Shown: positions 23,571 to 31,838 of the stretch, piece after piece
Position numbering within the stretch: the stretch's first letter is position 1
Layout: every line of letters starts with the position of its first letter
Assembly (NCBI GenBank): GCA_020721945.1
Contig: DYLT01000014.1
Span: 1-33,905, forward strand
Source: Blastopirellula marina
GTDB lineage: Bacteria > Planctomycetota > Planctomycetia > Pirellulales > Thermoguttaceae
DNA: 33,905 nucleotides
Direction: 5' to 3'
Made by a program: the position numbers and the translations under genes
The notes under the pieces: model-generated
Seen by the model: the letters and a program-made list of their open reading frames with translations, nothing else
Database searches by the model: none
What the model was told of the DNA's origin: nothing

Positions 23571-24086
23571 TTAGGGCGTGATGGCCTTCAACAGATTGCG
23601 GATCGGTTGGCCCTCGACGTAGACCTTGGGCTTGACCCACACGCGGGGACCGGTCGCCACCGTCGTCACCCCAGCCGCGGGAGTGTAACCCACGGGCGTG
23701 TAGGCCATGCCCGCCACCGGCGAGTACGCTACCGTGGGCTGCCCATAGTTCACCGTGACGACAGGACGATAGGCCGTCACCGGCGGAACATACGCCGCCG
23801 TCGGCCGCATCGCATACGCCGGGGCATACGGCTGCGTCGCGGGCCGGCAGACCGTCATCGGCGGAACATACGTCGCCGCCGGATAGTAGCTCGTCGCGGG
23901 CGGTGTAATCACCGTGACCAGCCCGTTGGTTGTCGTTGCGCCGTACCACGTGGTCGCTGGGATGCGCACCGCCGCGGAATCGTCGTACGGACCGGGCAGC
24001 GGGCCCCAATCCTGACCCATCGCGTTGGAAACGGCCAGGCCCGCGGCCATCGCGGCGGCCAACAGGGCGAATCGACGCGTCCTCAT
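23571..24086 (-). CDS. Small secreted Tyr/Pro/Thr-rich repeat protein
   Basis: The 171-residue product has a signal peptide (MRTRRFALLAAAMAAGLAVSNAMG) and then a low-complexity body of imperfect repeats: AATYVPPMTVCRP, AAYVPPVTAYRP, AYSPVAGMAYTPVGYTP. It closes with a conserved-looking basic end, PRVWVKPKVYVEGQPIRNLLKAITP. Two DNA stretches of 27 bases within it (23774-23800 and 23853-23879) differ at only two positions, which supports repeat duplication. Proteins of this kind are common in planctomycete cell envelopes; no activity is known. The ATG at 24086 has AAGGAG 7 bases upstream. The radical SAM gene ends 102 bases away, converging. Confidence 0.85.
   Translation of the reverse strand: MRTRRFALLAAAMAAGLAVSNAMGQDWGPLPGPYDDSAAVRIPATTWYGATTTNGLVTVITPPATSYYPAATYVPPMTVCRPATQPYAPAYAMRPTAAYVPPVTAYRPVVTVNYGQPTVAYSPVAGMAYTPVGYTPAAGVTTVATGPRVWVKPKVYVEGQPIRNLLKAITP
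23774..23879. repeat. Direct DNA repeats within the secreted repeat protein gene
   Basis: Copies at 23774-23800 and 23853-23879, 79 bases apart, share the core GGCGGAACATACG and differ at two of 27 bases. They encode the repeated YVPP units. Confidence 0.65.
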
Positions 24087-24562
24087 GACAAGACTCCTTG
24101 GAACAACCTCCTGGCCGGCGCCGTCGCTGCGGACAACCCGCAGCCACCTTCGATTCCTACGTCGCCCGCACACGGAAGGTTGATCTGCACGCCCCGTGCC
24201 AATCGCGAACGCATGCCGCGGTCATCCACGGCTCGATTACCGACGTGTCCTTAAGGCCGTGACGTAAGTCTCAGCACAAGCACCAGATACGCCTGAAACC
24301 GCCGAGCCGAGACGGAGGTGCCTACCAAGAGACCTGGATCCGCCGACTCTTCCGGCCGACGAACATGGGCAATCTTGAACGACAGGCATGGCATCAAAGC
24401 GAATCATGTTGATTCCATCCAAATCACTCCGACGACAGCGCTTCCACTGGTTTCGCGCGAATCCAAGGGCTGCGGGGGTGTGGTAGGTCGCCGAAAAGAT
24501 GGCGGAGCCTCGAGGCCGTTTGGTATGATTCTCTCACCACCAACCTTGGGCGACTGCGAGAC
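24087..24562. other. Intergenic region between divergent genes
   Basis: The 476 bases hold no convincing gene or RNA. The right end has an extended -10 element for the plus-strand glycosidase (24521-24529). Much of the remainder has no G/C-third-position bias in any frame. Confidence 0.5.
24521..24529 (+). promoter_or_regulatory. Candidate extended -10 promoter for GH42-like gene
   Basis: TGGTATGAT combines the extended TG dinucleotide with TATGAT (five of six matches). The predicted start near 24536 leaves a leader of about 27 bases. No clear -35 box. Confidence 0.35.
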
Positions 24563-27190
24563 ATGCCGCAACGAATCGTGCGTTGTCTGGTTTCTATCCT
24601 GGCGGTGGCTTCCTGCCTGCAAAGCCAGGCCGTGGGCGTCGAGACCGTTCGGGTCGATGTCTCGTCCGGCGCGCCGCGCCTGCTGGTCGATGGCCAACCC
24701 GTCCGAGGGCGCATGTTCTTCGGAGGCCCGGGGAGTGCTCCGATCCCCGTGGGACCGACGGCCCGGCGGATCGTTTTCGAGTTCACACCGACCACCGACG
24801 AACCCCATCGGGCGACGATGCACTTTCGGTTCGGCCAGACGCCCGGCAACGTGTTCGTCGACGATCTTCGCGTCGTCGATCTGGCGAGCGGCGCGGAGGT
24901 CATCCCGCAATGCGGCTTCGACGATGCGCGGGAGTTTTCGGAACGCTGGACCTTTTGGCCCACGGGGCCAGAGAACACGGTGGGCACGGTGCGGGTCGAA
25001 CCGAAGGTGGGGCGTGAAGGCTCGGGGGGGCTTCGGGTGACGCTCGAGGCTCCGCCGCAAGGCCGCTGGCCCGACTTCCACGTATATCACCGGCCCACGT
25101 TGGCGCTGCGCGCGGGTCATCGCTACCGGGTCGAGTTCTGGGCGCGGTCCGAGCCCGCCCGCAATCTGACCGTGGCCTTCTATCGACCCGGCCAACCGTT
25201 CGTATTCTTGGGCGGCCCTGGCGGTGTGTTCGAGGCGCAGATCAAGCTGGCCGCCGAAGCGGGGGTCGATTTCGTGAGCTTCCCGTTGGGGATGCCGTGG
25301 CCAAAGCCGGGCGAAACGGTCGACTGGACGACCCTCGACGCCTCGTGCGAGGCGGTGCTTCGGGCGAACCCCAAGGCGCTGTTGTTGCCGCGCCTCGGCA
25401 TGGATCCGCCCGAGTGGTGGCTCAAGGCCCATCCCGATGACGTGATGGTCTGGGACGTCGGGCCGCAACACCGCGGCGTCGTGGTCGCTTCGCCCGCCTA
25501 CCGACGCGACGCGGCCGAGCGTCTGGCCGCATTGGTCGAGCACGTCGAACGCAAGTTCGGCCCCCACGTGGCCGGCTATCATCCTTGCGGGCAGAACACG
25601 GGCGAGTGGTTCTACCACCAGACCTGGGGACCGGCCCTCAACGGCTATGCCGAGGGCGACGAGCGCGCGTGGCGGCGATGGCTTCGGGCGCGGTACCCCG
25701 ACGACGCGGCGCTGCGCACCGCCTGGGGCGACGCGCGGACGACGCGCCAGTCCGCGGCAGTCCCCTCGCCCGCGGCCCGCCGCGCGTCTCCCGCAGGTAC
25801 GCTCCGTGACCCCAAGTCCGAGCGGGCCTTGATCGACTTCGCCGCCTTCCAACAAGAAATCATGGCCGACTGCGTCTGCCAACTGGCCCACGCCGTGCGC
25901 CAGGCCACGCGCGGCCGCAAGCTCGTGGTGTTCTTCTACGGCTACGTGTTCGAGTTCGGCGCGGTCGGCCTTGGGCCGGCCACCTCGGGCCACTACGCCT
26001 TGCGCCGCGTCCTCGATTGCCCCGACATCGATGTGCTGTGTTCGCCCATCTCCTATTTCGACCGCGGGTTGGGCCAAAGCGCGCCCGCCATGACCGCCGC
26101 CGAGAGCGTGGCGTTGGCCGGCAAAATGTGGCTCTACGAGGACGACACGGCAACCCACTTGAGCACGGGGACGTTTCCCGGATGGCGCGAGCGGGTGGCG
26201 ACCGTCGAACAGACCAACGCGCAATTGGTCCGGAACACGGCCCAATGCGCCGTCCGCCACTTCGCCACGTGGTGGATGGACTTGGGCGCGACTGGCTGGT
26301 TCAACGACCCGCGACTGTGGGCCGAGATGAAACGCCTCGAGGCCCTCGACCGGCCGTTGTTGCAGTCCCCTCGCCCCTTCCGGCCCGACGTTGCCGCGGT
26401 CCTCGACGAAGCCAGCATGCTCCGCGTGGCGCCCGGCGGTACGGCCGTGACCGTGCCGGGCGTGTACGAGGTCCGCCGGCCTTTGGGACGCATGGGGGCC
26501 CCGTACGGCCAGTACTTGCTCGACGACGTCTTGGCGGGGCGGGTCCGCGCCAAACTCTACGTCTTCCTCAATGCATGGCGACTCTCGCCCGACCAGCGCA
26601 AACGGCTCCTCGCGGCCACGCGCGGCAGCCTTCGAATCTGGTGCTACGCCCCGGGATATCAGGAAGAAGACCGGACCTCGCTCGATGCCATGCGCGAGCT
26701 GACCGGATTCCGGCTTGCCGTGCACTCGGGGAACGCCTGGGCCGAACCCACGGCCGCCGGCAAGAAGCTCGGAGTGCAAACGCCGCTAGGGCTGAAGCGT
26801 CCTGTGGAACCGCTCTTTCGTGCTTCCGACGCGACCGCGGACGAAACCCTGGCGGTGTACCCCGACGGCTCGCCCGCTGTGGCCTTGCGCCACACCGAAT
26901 CGGGTGTGTCGATGTTCGTCGGACCGCCCGGCCTGACCAGCGACTTGCTCCGTCTGGGCGCGCGCCGGGCGGGCGTGCATCTGGTCACGCAAACCGACTG
27001 CAACGTTTATGCGAACGGCCCGTACCTGGTGCTTCACGCGTCGCAGGATGGGCCGTTGGCGATCGATACCGGACACCCCGGGCCGATCCGCGATCTGCTG
27101 ACCGGCCGGGTCGTGGGGCAGGGGCCGAAGTTCTCGCTGCCCATCCGGCGCGCCGAGACCCGGGTTCTCGCGGTGCCCTCGGCGCCCTGA
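24563..27190 (+). CDS. Secreted GH42-like glycoside hydrolase with N-terminal carbohydrate-binding domain
   Basis: The 875-residue protein has a signal peptide (RCLVSILAVASCLQSQAVG), a jelly-roll carbohydrate-binding region of CBM4/9 style (about 80-210: VFVDDLRVVDLASG, LRAGHRYRVEFWARSE), and a clan GH-A TIM barrel. Barrel features are AGVDFVSFPLGMPWPKPG, LLPRLGMDPPEWWL, VAGYHPCGQNTGEWFYH with likely acid/base Glu348, and KMWLYEDDT with likely nucleophile Glu526. A C-terminal domain with trimerisation-like fold (VAAVLDEASM, YVFLNAWRLSPDQRKRLL) is also typical of GH42 beta-galactosidases. Substrate is probably a beta-linked galactoside or related glycan, inferred only. ATG 24563 is preceded by a weak GAGA-type site. 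It converges on the sigma factor gene 46 bases downstream. Confidence 0.8.
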   Translation: MPQRIVRCLVSILAVASCLQSQAVGVETVRVDVSSGAPRLLVDGQPVRGRMFFGGPGSAPIPVGPTARRIVFEFTPTTDEPHRATMHFRFGQTPGNVFVDDLRVVDLASGAEVIPQCGFDDAREFSERWTFWPTGPENTVGTVRVEPKVGREGSGGLRVTLEAPPQGRWPDFHVYHRPTLALRAGHRYRVEFWARSEPARNLTVAFYRPGQPFVFLGGPGGVFEAQIKLAAEAGVDFVSFPLGMPWPKPGETVDWTTLDASCEAVLRANPKALLLPRLGMDPPEWWLKAHPDDVMVWDVGPQHRGVVVASPAYRRDAAERLAALVEHVERKFGPHVAGYHPCGQNTGEWFYHQTWGPALNGYAEGDERAWRRWLRARYPDDAALRTAWGDARTTRQSAAVPSPAARRASPAGTLRDPKSERALIDFAAFQQEIMADCVCQLAHAVRQATRGRKLVVFFYGYVFEFGAVGLGPATSGHYALRRVLDCPDIDVLCSPISYFDRGLGQSAPAMTAAESVALAGKMWLYEDDTATHLSTGTFPGWRERVATVEQTNAQLVRNTAQCAVRHFATWWMDLGATGWFNDPRLWAEMKRLEALDRPLLQSPRPFRPDVAAVLDEASMLRVAPGGTAVTVPGVYEVRRPLGRMGAPYGQYLLDDVLAGRVRAKLYVFLNAWRLSPDQRKRLLAATRGSLRIWCYAPGYQEEDRTSLDAMRELTGFRLAVHSGNAWAEPTAAGKKLGVQTPLGLKRPVEPLFRASDATADETLAVYPDGSPAVALRHTESGVSMFVGPPGLTSDLLRLGARRAGVHLVTQTDCNVYANGPYLVLHASQDGPLAIDTGHPGPIRDLLTGRVVGQGPKFSLPIRRAETRVLAVPSAP

Positions 27191-27236
27191 GGCGCGGCGC
27201 CGACCATCGGCCAGCAAGGCCCGGCATGTGGCGAGG

Positions 27237-28310
27237 CTACCGCTCGGGCAGCTCGACGCCTTCCTCCTCGGCGGCGCGGCGAAGTTTGGCGATCGCGCGG
27301 GTCTCGAGTTGCCGGATGCGTTCCTTGGTCACGCCCAGCGCGTCGCCAACCTCCTTGAGCGTCATCGGCTCGTGGCCCGGTTCGAGTCCGTAACGGTACC
27401 GGATGATCTGCCGCTCGCGATCGTCGAGGCGGTCCATGATTTTGGCGATCTGGCCCTCGGCCTGAAGCTGGGCCGATTGCAGGGTCTGCTCGTCGGTGCG
27501 CGCGTCCGGGGCCGCCTGGAAGACCTCGTCGCCGCCCGTCCGGAAGCGGCTATGGTAGCGGTTCTCGGTCGGAATGGTCCGGGCAAAGTTCTTGATAATC
27601 GCCCAAGTCGCGTAGGTGCTGAACTTGAAGCCCCGGGCGAAATCGAACTTCTCGACCGCCCGAATCAACGAGATGTTCCCATCGCTGACCAACTCGAACA
27701 ACGTCTCCGAGTTGGTTGCGTAACGCTTGGCAATGGCCACCACCAAGCGCAAGTTGGCACGGATGATCTCGTTCTTGACCGCCACCGAGTGGCGGTAGAT
27801 CTGCTCGATGCGATCCATCAACGCATTGGCCGGGGCCGCCGGGTCAAGCTGCGCGCGCAGCCGGGCGGCCTTGTGCTTGAGGTAATTCATCTTGCGGAAC
27901 AGGTGGATCTCCTGCTCCGGCGTCAAGAGCGGCGTCTCGTACAGGCTGGCCAGGTAGGGCGGCAATCCCGCGGGCGGCTTGACCCGCTTGGGAGGCTTCT
28001 CCGGCGGTGGAGGCGGCCCCACCACCGCTTCTTCCTCCCGGGCCGAAAACCGTTCGAACTGGTCGTTCGAAATGTACTCCAACGGCAGCTCGACAATGCG
28101 GCGGTAGCGTTCTCCGGTAATGATCCGGCGGATGGTCGACGGGCTCAGGCCGTATCGGCGCGCAAGGGCTTCCATCGACTCGCCCCGGCGACGCCGTTGG
28201 AAGATCTCGCGATGCATGGCTACCCCGCTTTCGGAGGGATCGCCCTGGCGACCGAGCGCCATCCACCGCGGTGGCCCGAGGGCTGCGGAAGTCGGTCGGC
28301 TCTGAACCAT
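27237..28310 (-). CDS. Sigma-70 family factor with extra N-terminal helix-turn-helix
   Basis: The 357-residue protein has an N-terminal helix-turn-helix (about 33-62: RRGESMEALARRYGLSPSTIRRI), then a Pro-rich linker (99-113). Sigma region 2 follows (185-245: NLRLVVAIAKRY, LVSDGNISLIRAVEKFD, GFKFSTYATWAI), and region 4 (295-345: LDDRERQIIRYRYGLE, TLKEVGDALGVTKERIRQLE). The 40 residues between regions 2 and 4 do not show region 3. It should bind core RNA polymerase and direct it to a promoter set with -35 and -10 boxes. No anti-sigma gene is adjacent. The ATG at 28310 is chosen because GAGGG lies 9 bases upstream; the frame is open to 28430. The added N-terminal domain is unusual for the family at large. 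Confidence 0.88.
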   Translation of the reverse strand: MVQSRPTSAALGPPRWMALGRQGDPSESGVAMHREIFQRRRRGESMEALARRYGLSPSTIRRIITGERYRRIVELPLEYISNDQFERFSAREEEAVVGPPPPPEKPPKRVKPPAGLPPYLASLYETPLLTPEQEIHLFRKMNYLKHKAARLRAQLDPAAPANALMDRIEQIYRHSVAVKNEIIRANLRLVVAIAKRYATNSETLFELVSDGNISLIRAVEKFDFARGFKFSTYATWAIIKNFARTIPTENRYHSRFRTGGDEVFQAAPDARTDEQTLQSAQLQAEGQIAKIMDRLDDRERQIIRYRYGLEPGHEPMTLKEVGDALGVTKERIRQLETRAIAKLRRAAEEEGVELPER

Positions 28311-28748
28311 GATTCGTTCCCTCGCTGCACAATTTGGCATCCCCAGGTCGCGCATCACGCCGTAAGGAAGACAATGCACGTCGCGTGCCGGTTCCGTCGA
28401 TCTTCCTGATTTCACCATCCGAGATACCAAGAATAGGCACAGAGGGTGGGAATATACCCCCTCTTCATGAGCACTTCAGGCACCGCTTGCCCGCCTGTAC
28501 CACCCTGTTAGATGCTTTTTGGCAGAGGCTTGTTACAAAAAAACGCTCCAAGACCGAAGCAAACTGACCCCCATGGCGGATAACCGCCCACACCGCGCTG
28601 CGGGGTTGCAACGTCCGCGCGCCCCACGCGGTGCAAACCAATACAAGCGTGTGCAGAAAGGACCCAACCCAGGTGGCTGGTGGAGAGAACGGGAGGGGAA
28701 AGGGAACCGCCCCGGACCGCGCTCTGCCCAAACACGCGCGGCAGAGTT
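28311..28748. other. Intergenic region upstream of sigma factor
   Basis: No gene was found in these 438 bases. On the minus strand TATATT (28451-28456) with a poor CTGAAG (28474-28479) 17 bases before it is a weak candidate promoter for the sigma factor gene, leaving a leader of about 135 bases. Next to it GAGGGTGGG/CCCCCTC (28442-28463) could form an imperfect hairpin. The part nearer 28700 presumably holds the terminator region of the FadL-like gene, but no classic terminator was recognised. Confidence 0.4.
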
Positions 28749-30008
28749 CTAGAATCGCCGCGTCAGGCCGAACGCCAGCGCGTGGGCCTGCGCTTCGTGG
28801 CGGGCGCCGTCGAAGTCGCCACCGACGAAGGCGCTCTGGTCCACCGGTTGGTCCGGCCCGAAGAGAAACATGTAGGCAAGGTCCACCTCCCAGCCCAGGC
28901 ATTCAAATCCATAGCCGATCGAGAACGCGTGTTCGTGGATGGCCTGGATATAGGGGGTGAGGGTGGCGTCGGGCACAGGATTGCGATGGTGGACGTAACC
29001 GCATCGGAGAACTTGCCCGTGCTGGAGCACGTATTCGTACCCCAGGCGCACGGACACGGTGTCGCGCCATCCGAGCGGGAACTGCTCGTACACCTCGGGA
29101 AACAGCGGGTTCGTGGGACGGCTCAGATGGATGCCGAAGTCGTCGAAGGCGTTCGACCAGTCGTACCACAGGATGTCGGCCGAGAGGATGCGGTGCCGGC
29201 ACAAGGCATGTCGGATGCCGACGCCCACCGACCGCGGCCATGCCATATCGACGCGCGAATCGTAGGCCGTTTGGCCCAGTCCGGGCACGTCGACTCGGGT
29301 CGAGCCGTGCAGAGGGAAGTGGCTTTCGCTCTGGTAGGCCAGTCCGACCGTGGTGGTCTCGCTCAGCGCGTACTGCAATCCGGCCGACCAGACCAGGGTG
29401 GCACCGGTCCCTTGAAGGTCCAACAGCGTTGGCAGCCCACGAAGCAGCCCGGGCCCTTGCAGGAAATAGGGACCTTCCAGTTCGGCGTGCGTCACGCCGA
29501 CGCCCAGCGTGGCGCCCAGCGACAGGCGATCCGTGGCGCGGAAGGCGGCGGCGGGCAGGAATTTGCCCAGCGCCGCGAACGACTTGTAATGGCGCCGGCC
29601 CGAAAGCGGGAAGGGGCCTTCCAAATCGTATTCCTCGCAGAACCCCGCTGGGGTGAACACCCCCAGGCCTAAGGCCCATTGGCCGTCGGCGCTACGCCGA
29701 ATGAAGGCCGCTTCGGGAAGCGGGCACCATTCGGTACTGCGCGTGGACGCGTTGGCCAAATCGGCGTACCGGAAATCGGTCGAGACCAGCGTGCCGCCAA
29801 AGTCCACGAGGCCGTCGCCCTCGATGTGGACGGCGCCGGCCGGATTGTCGAACAGGACGCTCCCGTTGTCGGCGAAGGCGATATTGGTTCCACCTCGCCC
29901 GATCGACCGCGGCGACACCCCGTTGGTCATGGTGCCGTCGGCAAACCCCTTGGTCGCCACGAGGACGGTCAGGCCGAGGGCCAAGAGGGTGAACGCGGAC
30001 CGGGTCAC
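28749..30008 (-). CDS. OmpP1/FadL-family outer membrane transport protein
   Basis: The 419-residue protein has a signal peptide (TRSAFTLLALGLTVLVATKGFADG). The mature start GVSPRSIGRGGTNIAFADNGSVLFDNPAGAV is the hallmark of FadL-type porins: the N-terminal plug segment with the NPAG motif. Alternating strands follow (GATLGVGVTHAELEG, TTVGLAYQSESHF, DTVSVRLGYEYVL, HAFSIGYGFE), and the C-terminus ends in an aromatic Phe (LAFGLTRRF), as needed for outer membrane insertion. The family carries hydrophobic compounds such as long-chain fatty acids or aromatics across the outer membrane. The GTG at 30008 is chosen because AAGGAGG lies 6-8 bases upstream; the frame also allows a TTG at 30026. Confidence 0.9.
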   Translation of the reverse strand: MTRSAFTLLALGLTVLVATKGFADGTMTNGVSPRSIGRGGTNIAFADNGSVLFDNPAGAVHIEGDGLVDFGGTLVSTDFRYADLANASTRSTEWCPLPEAAFIRRSADGQWALGLGVFTPAGFCEEYDLEGPFPLSGRRHYKSFAALGKFLPAAAFRATDRLSLGATLGVGVTHAELEGPYFLQGPGLLRGLPTLLDLQGTGATLVWSAGLQYALSETTTVGLAYQSESHFPLHGSTRVDVPGLGQTAYDSRVDMAWPRSVGVGIRHALCRHRILSADILWYDWSNAFDDFGIHLSRPTNPLFPEVYEQFPLGWRDTVSVRLGYEYVLQHGQVLRCGYVHHRNPVPDATLTPYIQAIHEHAFSIGYGFECLGWEVDLAYMFLFGPDQPVDQSAFVGGDFDGARHEAQAHALAFGLTRRF

Positions 30009-30161
30009 GGCATCCTCCTTGCGCAAACCGAGCTAGAGGGCGTACCGCCCCGTTTCTCGGGATCGACCCGGCAGCATCGAGGGGATAAGCCGATTGCGGC
30101 GAGGATCGCTGTGCCCGTGAGGATGGCCATGCGGGCTGTATCGGCTGGGCAACCCTTGCCG

Positions 30162-31223
30162 TCAAACGACCGCCGCGGAGACGGCGGGGTAATCCAAGTC
30201 ACCGCTGGCCAGGGGCGGCGAGGGTGTATTGAACCGATGCCACACGGCCAAGAAGTCGCTTTCGCGCGCCACGAAGGCATCGACAATATCCGGATCGAAA
30301 TGCGTGCCGCGGCCTTCGAGGATGATGGACTTCGCGGTTTCGTGGCTGAAGCCAGGTTTGTAGACGCGCTTGGTGGTCAGGGCGTCGTACACGTCGGCCA
30401 ACGCGGTAATCCGGCCGCACAGTGGAATCTGTTCGCCGGAGAGTCCCCGCGGATAGCCCCGGCCGTCGAAACGCTCGTGGTGGGTCAAGGCGATATCGCG
30501 GGCCATGGCGAGAAACTGGGCCTCGGGGTGGGCTCGGGCCGCCGCCTCGAGTGTTTGCCCCCCAAGCACGGTGTGCGCCTTCATGAGTTCGAATTCCTCG
30601 GGATCCAGGCGCCCGGGCTTCAGGAGCACACGGTCGGGAACGCCCACCTTGCCGATGTCGTGCAGCGGGCTGGTCAAGTAGATCAGTTGCACGTACTCGC
30701 CGTCCACCTCGGCCTGGTACTTGGGGTGGCGGCCCAGGTGTTCGGCGAGGATACGGCAGTATTCGCGCATTCGCTCCAGGTGCGCGCCGGTGTCCGGGTC
30801 GCGCGACTCGGCGAGCTTGGCTAAGGCGAAGATCGTTACGTCGCGCCCCTCGAGGGCCAGCAGGCGCTCGCCCGCGCGGAGCCGGACGCGCAGTTCCTCG
30901 GGCCGGATCGGTTTGGCGAGGAAATCGTCGGCGCCGGCCTCGATCCCTTCGACCACATGAGCCACGTCGGCGTACGAGGTCGCCAGAATCACATAGATGT
31001 AGCCACTGGACAGCCGCCGCCGGATCTGGCGGCACAGCTCCGCCCCGCTCATGCCCGGCATCTCCCAGTCCGAGACCACGAGCCGATACCGGCCCGATCG
31101 GATCTGCGCAAAGGCCTCCTGGCCGTCGCCGGCGAGGGTCACTTCATAGCCGAAGTCGCGCAGGTTGGCGGCCAGAAGCTCGGCCGTCACGAAGTCGTCC
31201 TCGACCAGTAAGACCCGCATCAT
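30162..31223 (-). CDS. Response regulator with HD-GYP cyclic-di-GMP phosphodiesterase domain
   Basis: The 353-residue protein has a receiver domain (VLLVEDD, phospho-acceptor Asp52 in SDWEMPGMSG, Lys104 in FLAKP) and an HD-GYP domain (GAHLERM, HDIGKVGVPD with His188/Asp189, THHERFDGRGYP with the GYP at 256-258). HD-GYP domains hydrolyse cyclic-di-GMP to GMP and thereby switch motility or attachment. All expected metal-binding and substrate residues are visible, so the enzyme is probably active. It lies 36 bases downstream of the Hpt gene on the same strand and likely receives phosphate in the same pathway. The double ATG at 31223/31220 makes the exact start uncertain; no clear ribosome site. 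Confidence 0.95.
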   Translation of the reverse strand: MMRVLLVEDDFVTAELLAANLRDFGYEVTLAGDGQEAFAQIRSGRYRLVVSDWEMPGMSGAELCRQIRRRLSSGYIYVILATSYADVAHVVEGIEAGADDFLAKPIRPEELRVRLRAGERLLALEGRDVTIFALAKLAESRDPDTGAHLERMREYCRILAEHLGRHPKYQAEVDGEYVQLIYLTSPLHDIGKVGVPDRVLLKPGRLDPEEFELMKAHTVLGGQTLEAAARAHPEAQFLAMARDIALTHHERFDGRGYPRGLSGEQIPLCGRITALADVYDALTTKRVYKPGFSHETAKSIILEGRGTHFDPDIVDAFVARESDFLAVWHRFNTPSPPLASGDLDYPAVSAAVV

Positions 31224-31259
31224 AGGTTCTGGGAAAAAGTATCTGGCTGGCGGCGCGGG

Positions 31260-31640
31260 TCAGCACGGGCGTTGTGCAGGCTCGCCGGCCAGCACGGCGC
31301 ATCCGGCGAACCGCGTCCACTCGCTCCGCAGTTCTTCCACGCGTTTGGGGATGTCGGGCAGATCCCCGCGACGAGCCAGTTCCTCGATCCGGGCGGCGCC
31401 GCTCGACAGCCCGATGGCTGCCACCGTCGCCGACGCGCCTTTCAGGCGGTGAGCGATCCGGGCAACCTGCTCGGCGTCTTCGACGCGCACGGCACGTTCG
31501 AGTTCCGCGAGGTCCACATCGAACCGCGAACAAAACCGGGCCAGCACCCGCTCGGCCAGTTCGATCTTGCCGAGGCATCGCGCAAGCAGGTCTTCGGCGT
31601 CAAATACCGCTGCCGTCGGGTGAAGCGATGAGCGATCCAT
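31260..31640 (-). CDS. Histidine phosphotransfer (Hpt) protein
   Basis: The 126-residue protein carries the Hpt motif RIAHRLKGASATV, with His64 as the phosphate carrier on a four-helix bundle. The upstream helices (AEDLLARCLGKIELAERVLARF, VDLAELERAVRVED) match the family. Such proteins shuttle phosphate between receiver domains, usually from a hybrid kinase to a final regulator. It is encoded directly before the HD-GYP regulator, the most likely partner. It is the first gene after the promoter at 31680-31708. Confidence 0.9.
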   Translation of the reverse strand: MDRSSLHPTAAVFDAEDLLARCLGKIELAERVLARFCSRFDVDLAELERAVRVEDAEQVARIAHRLKGASATVAAIGLSSGAARIEELARRGDLPDIPKRVEELRSEWTRFAGCAVLAGEPAQRPC

Positions 31641-31679
31641 GCCGGATCCCCAACCATCGATGCGCCGTGGTTCTTCGCA

Positions 31680-31708
31680 ACTGTAGGTCAGCCGACCTGG
31701 GACGTCAA
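31680..31708 (-). promoter_or_regulatory. Sigma-70-type promoter for Hpt and HD-GYP genes
   Basis: On the minus strand TTGACG (31703-31708) and TACAGT (31680-31685) are exactly 17 bases apart. Transcription would start near 31672, 32 bases before the ATG at 31640. This separates the Hpt/HD-GYP unit from the kinase gene, whose stop is at 31839, although read-through is possible. Confidence 0.55.
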
Positions 31709-31838
31709 CGCGGTGTGGGTCGGCGCGGCGCGATGGACGGCGCGGGCAACGGCATGGGTGCTTTTCCTGCGGTGTTCCTCAGACACGGCAAGACCGAATC
31801 GCCAGAACCGGGCCAGCGTATTCCCTCCGGTTGACGAT

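Noticed and set aside
24404-26779. Long minus-strand frame opposite the GH42-like gene
   Set aside because: Same reason: antisense to a gene with clear catalytic motifs.
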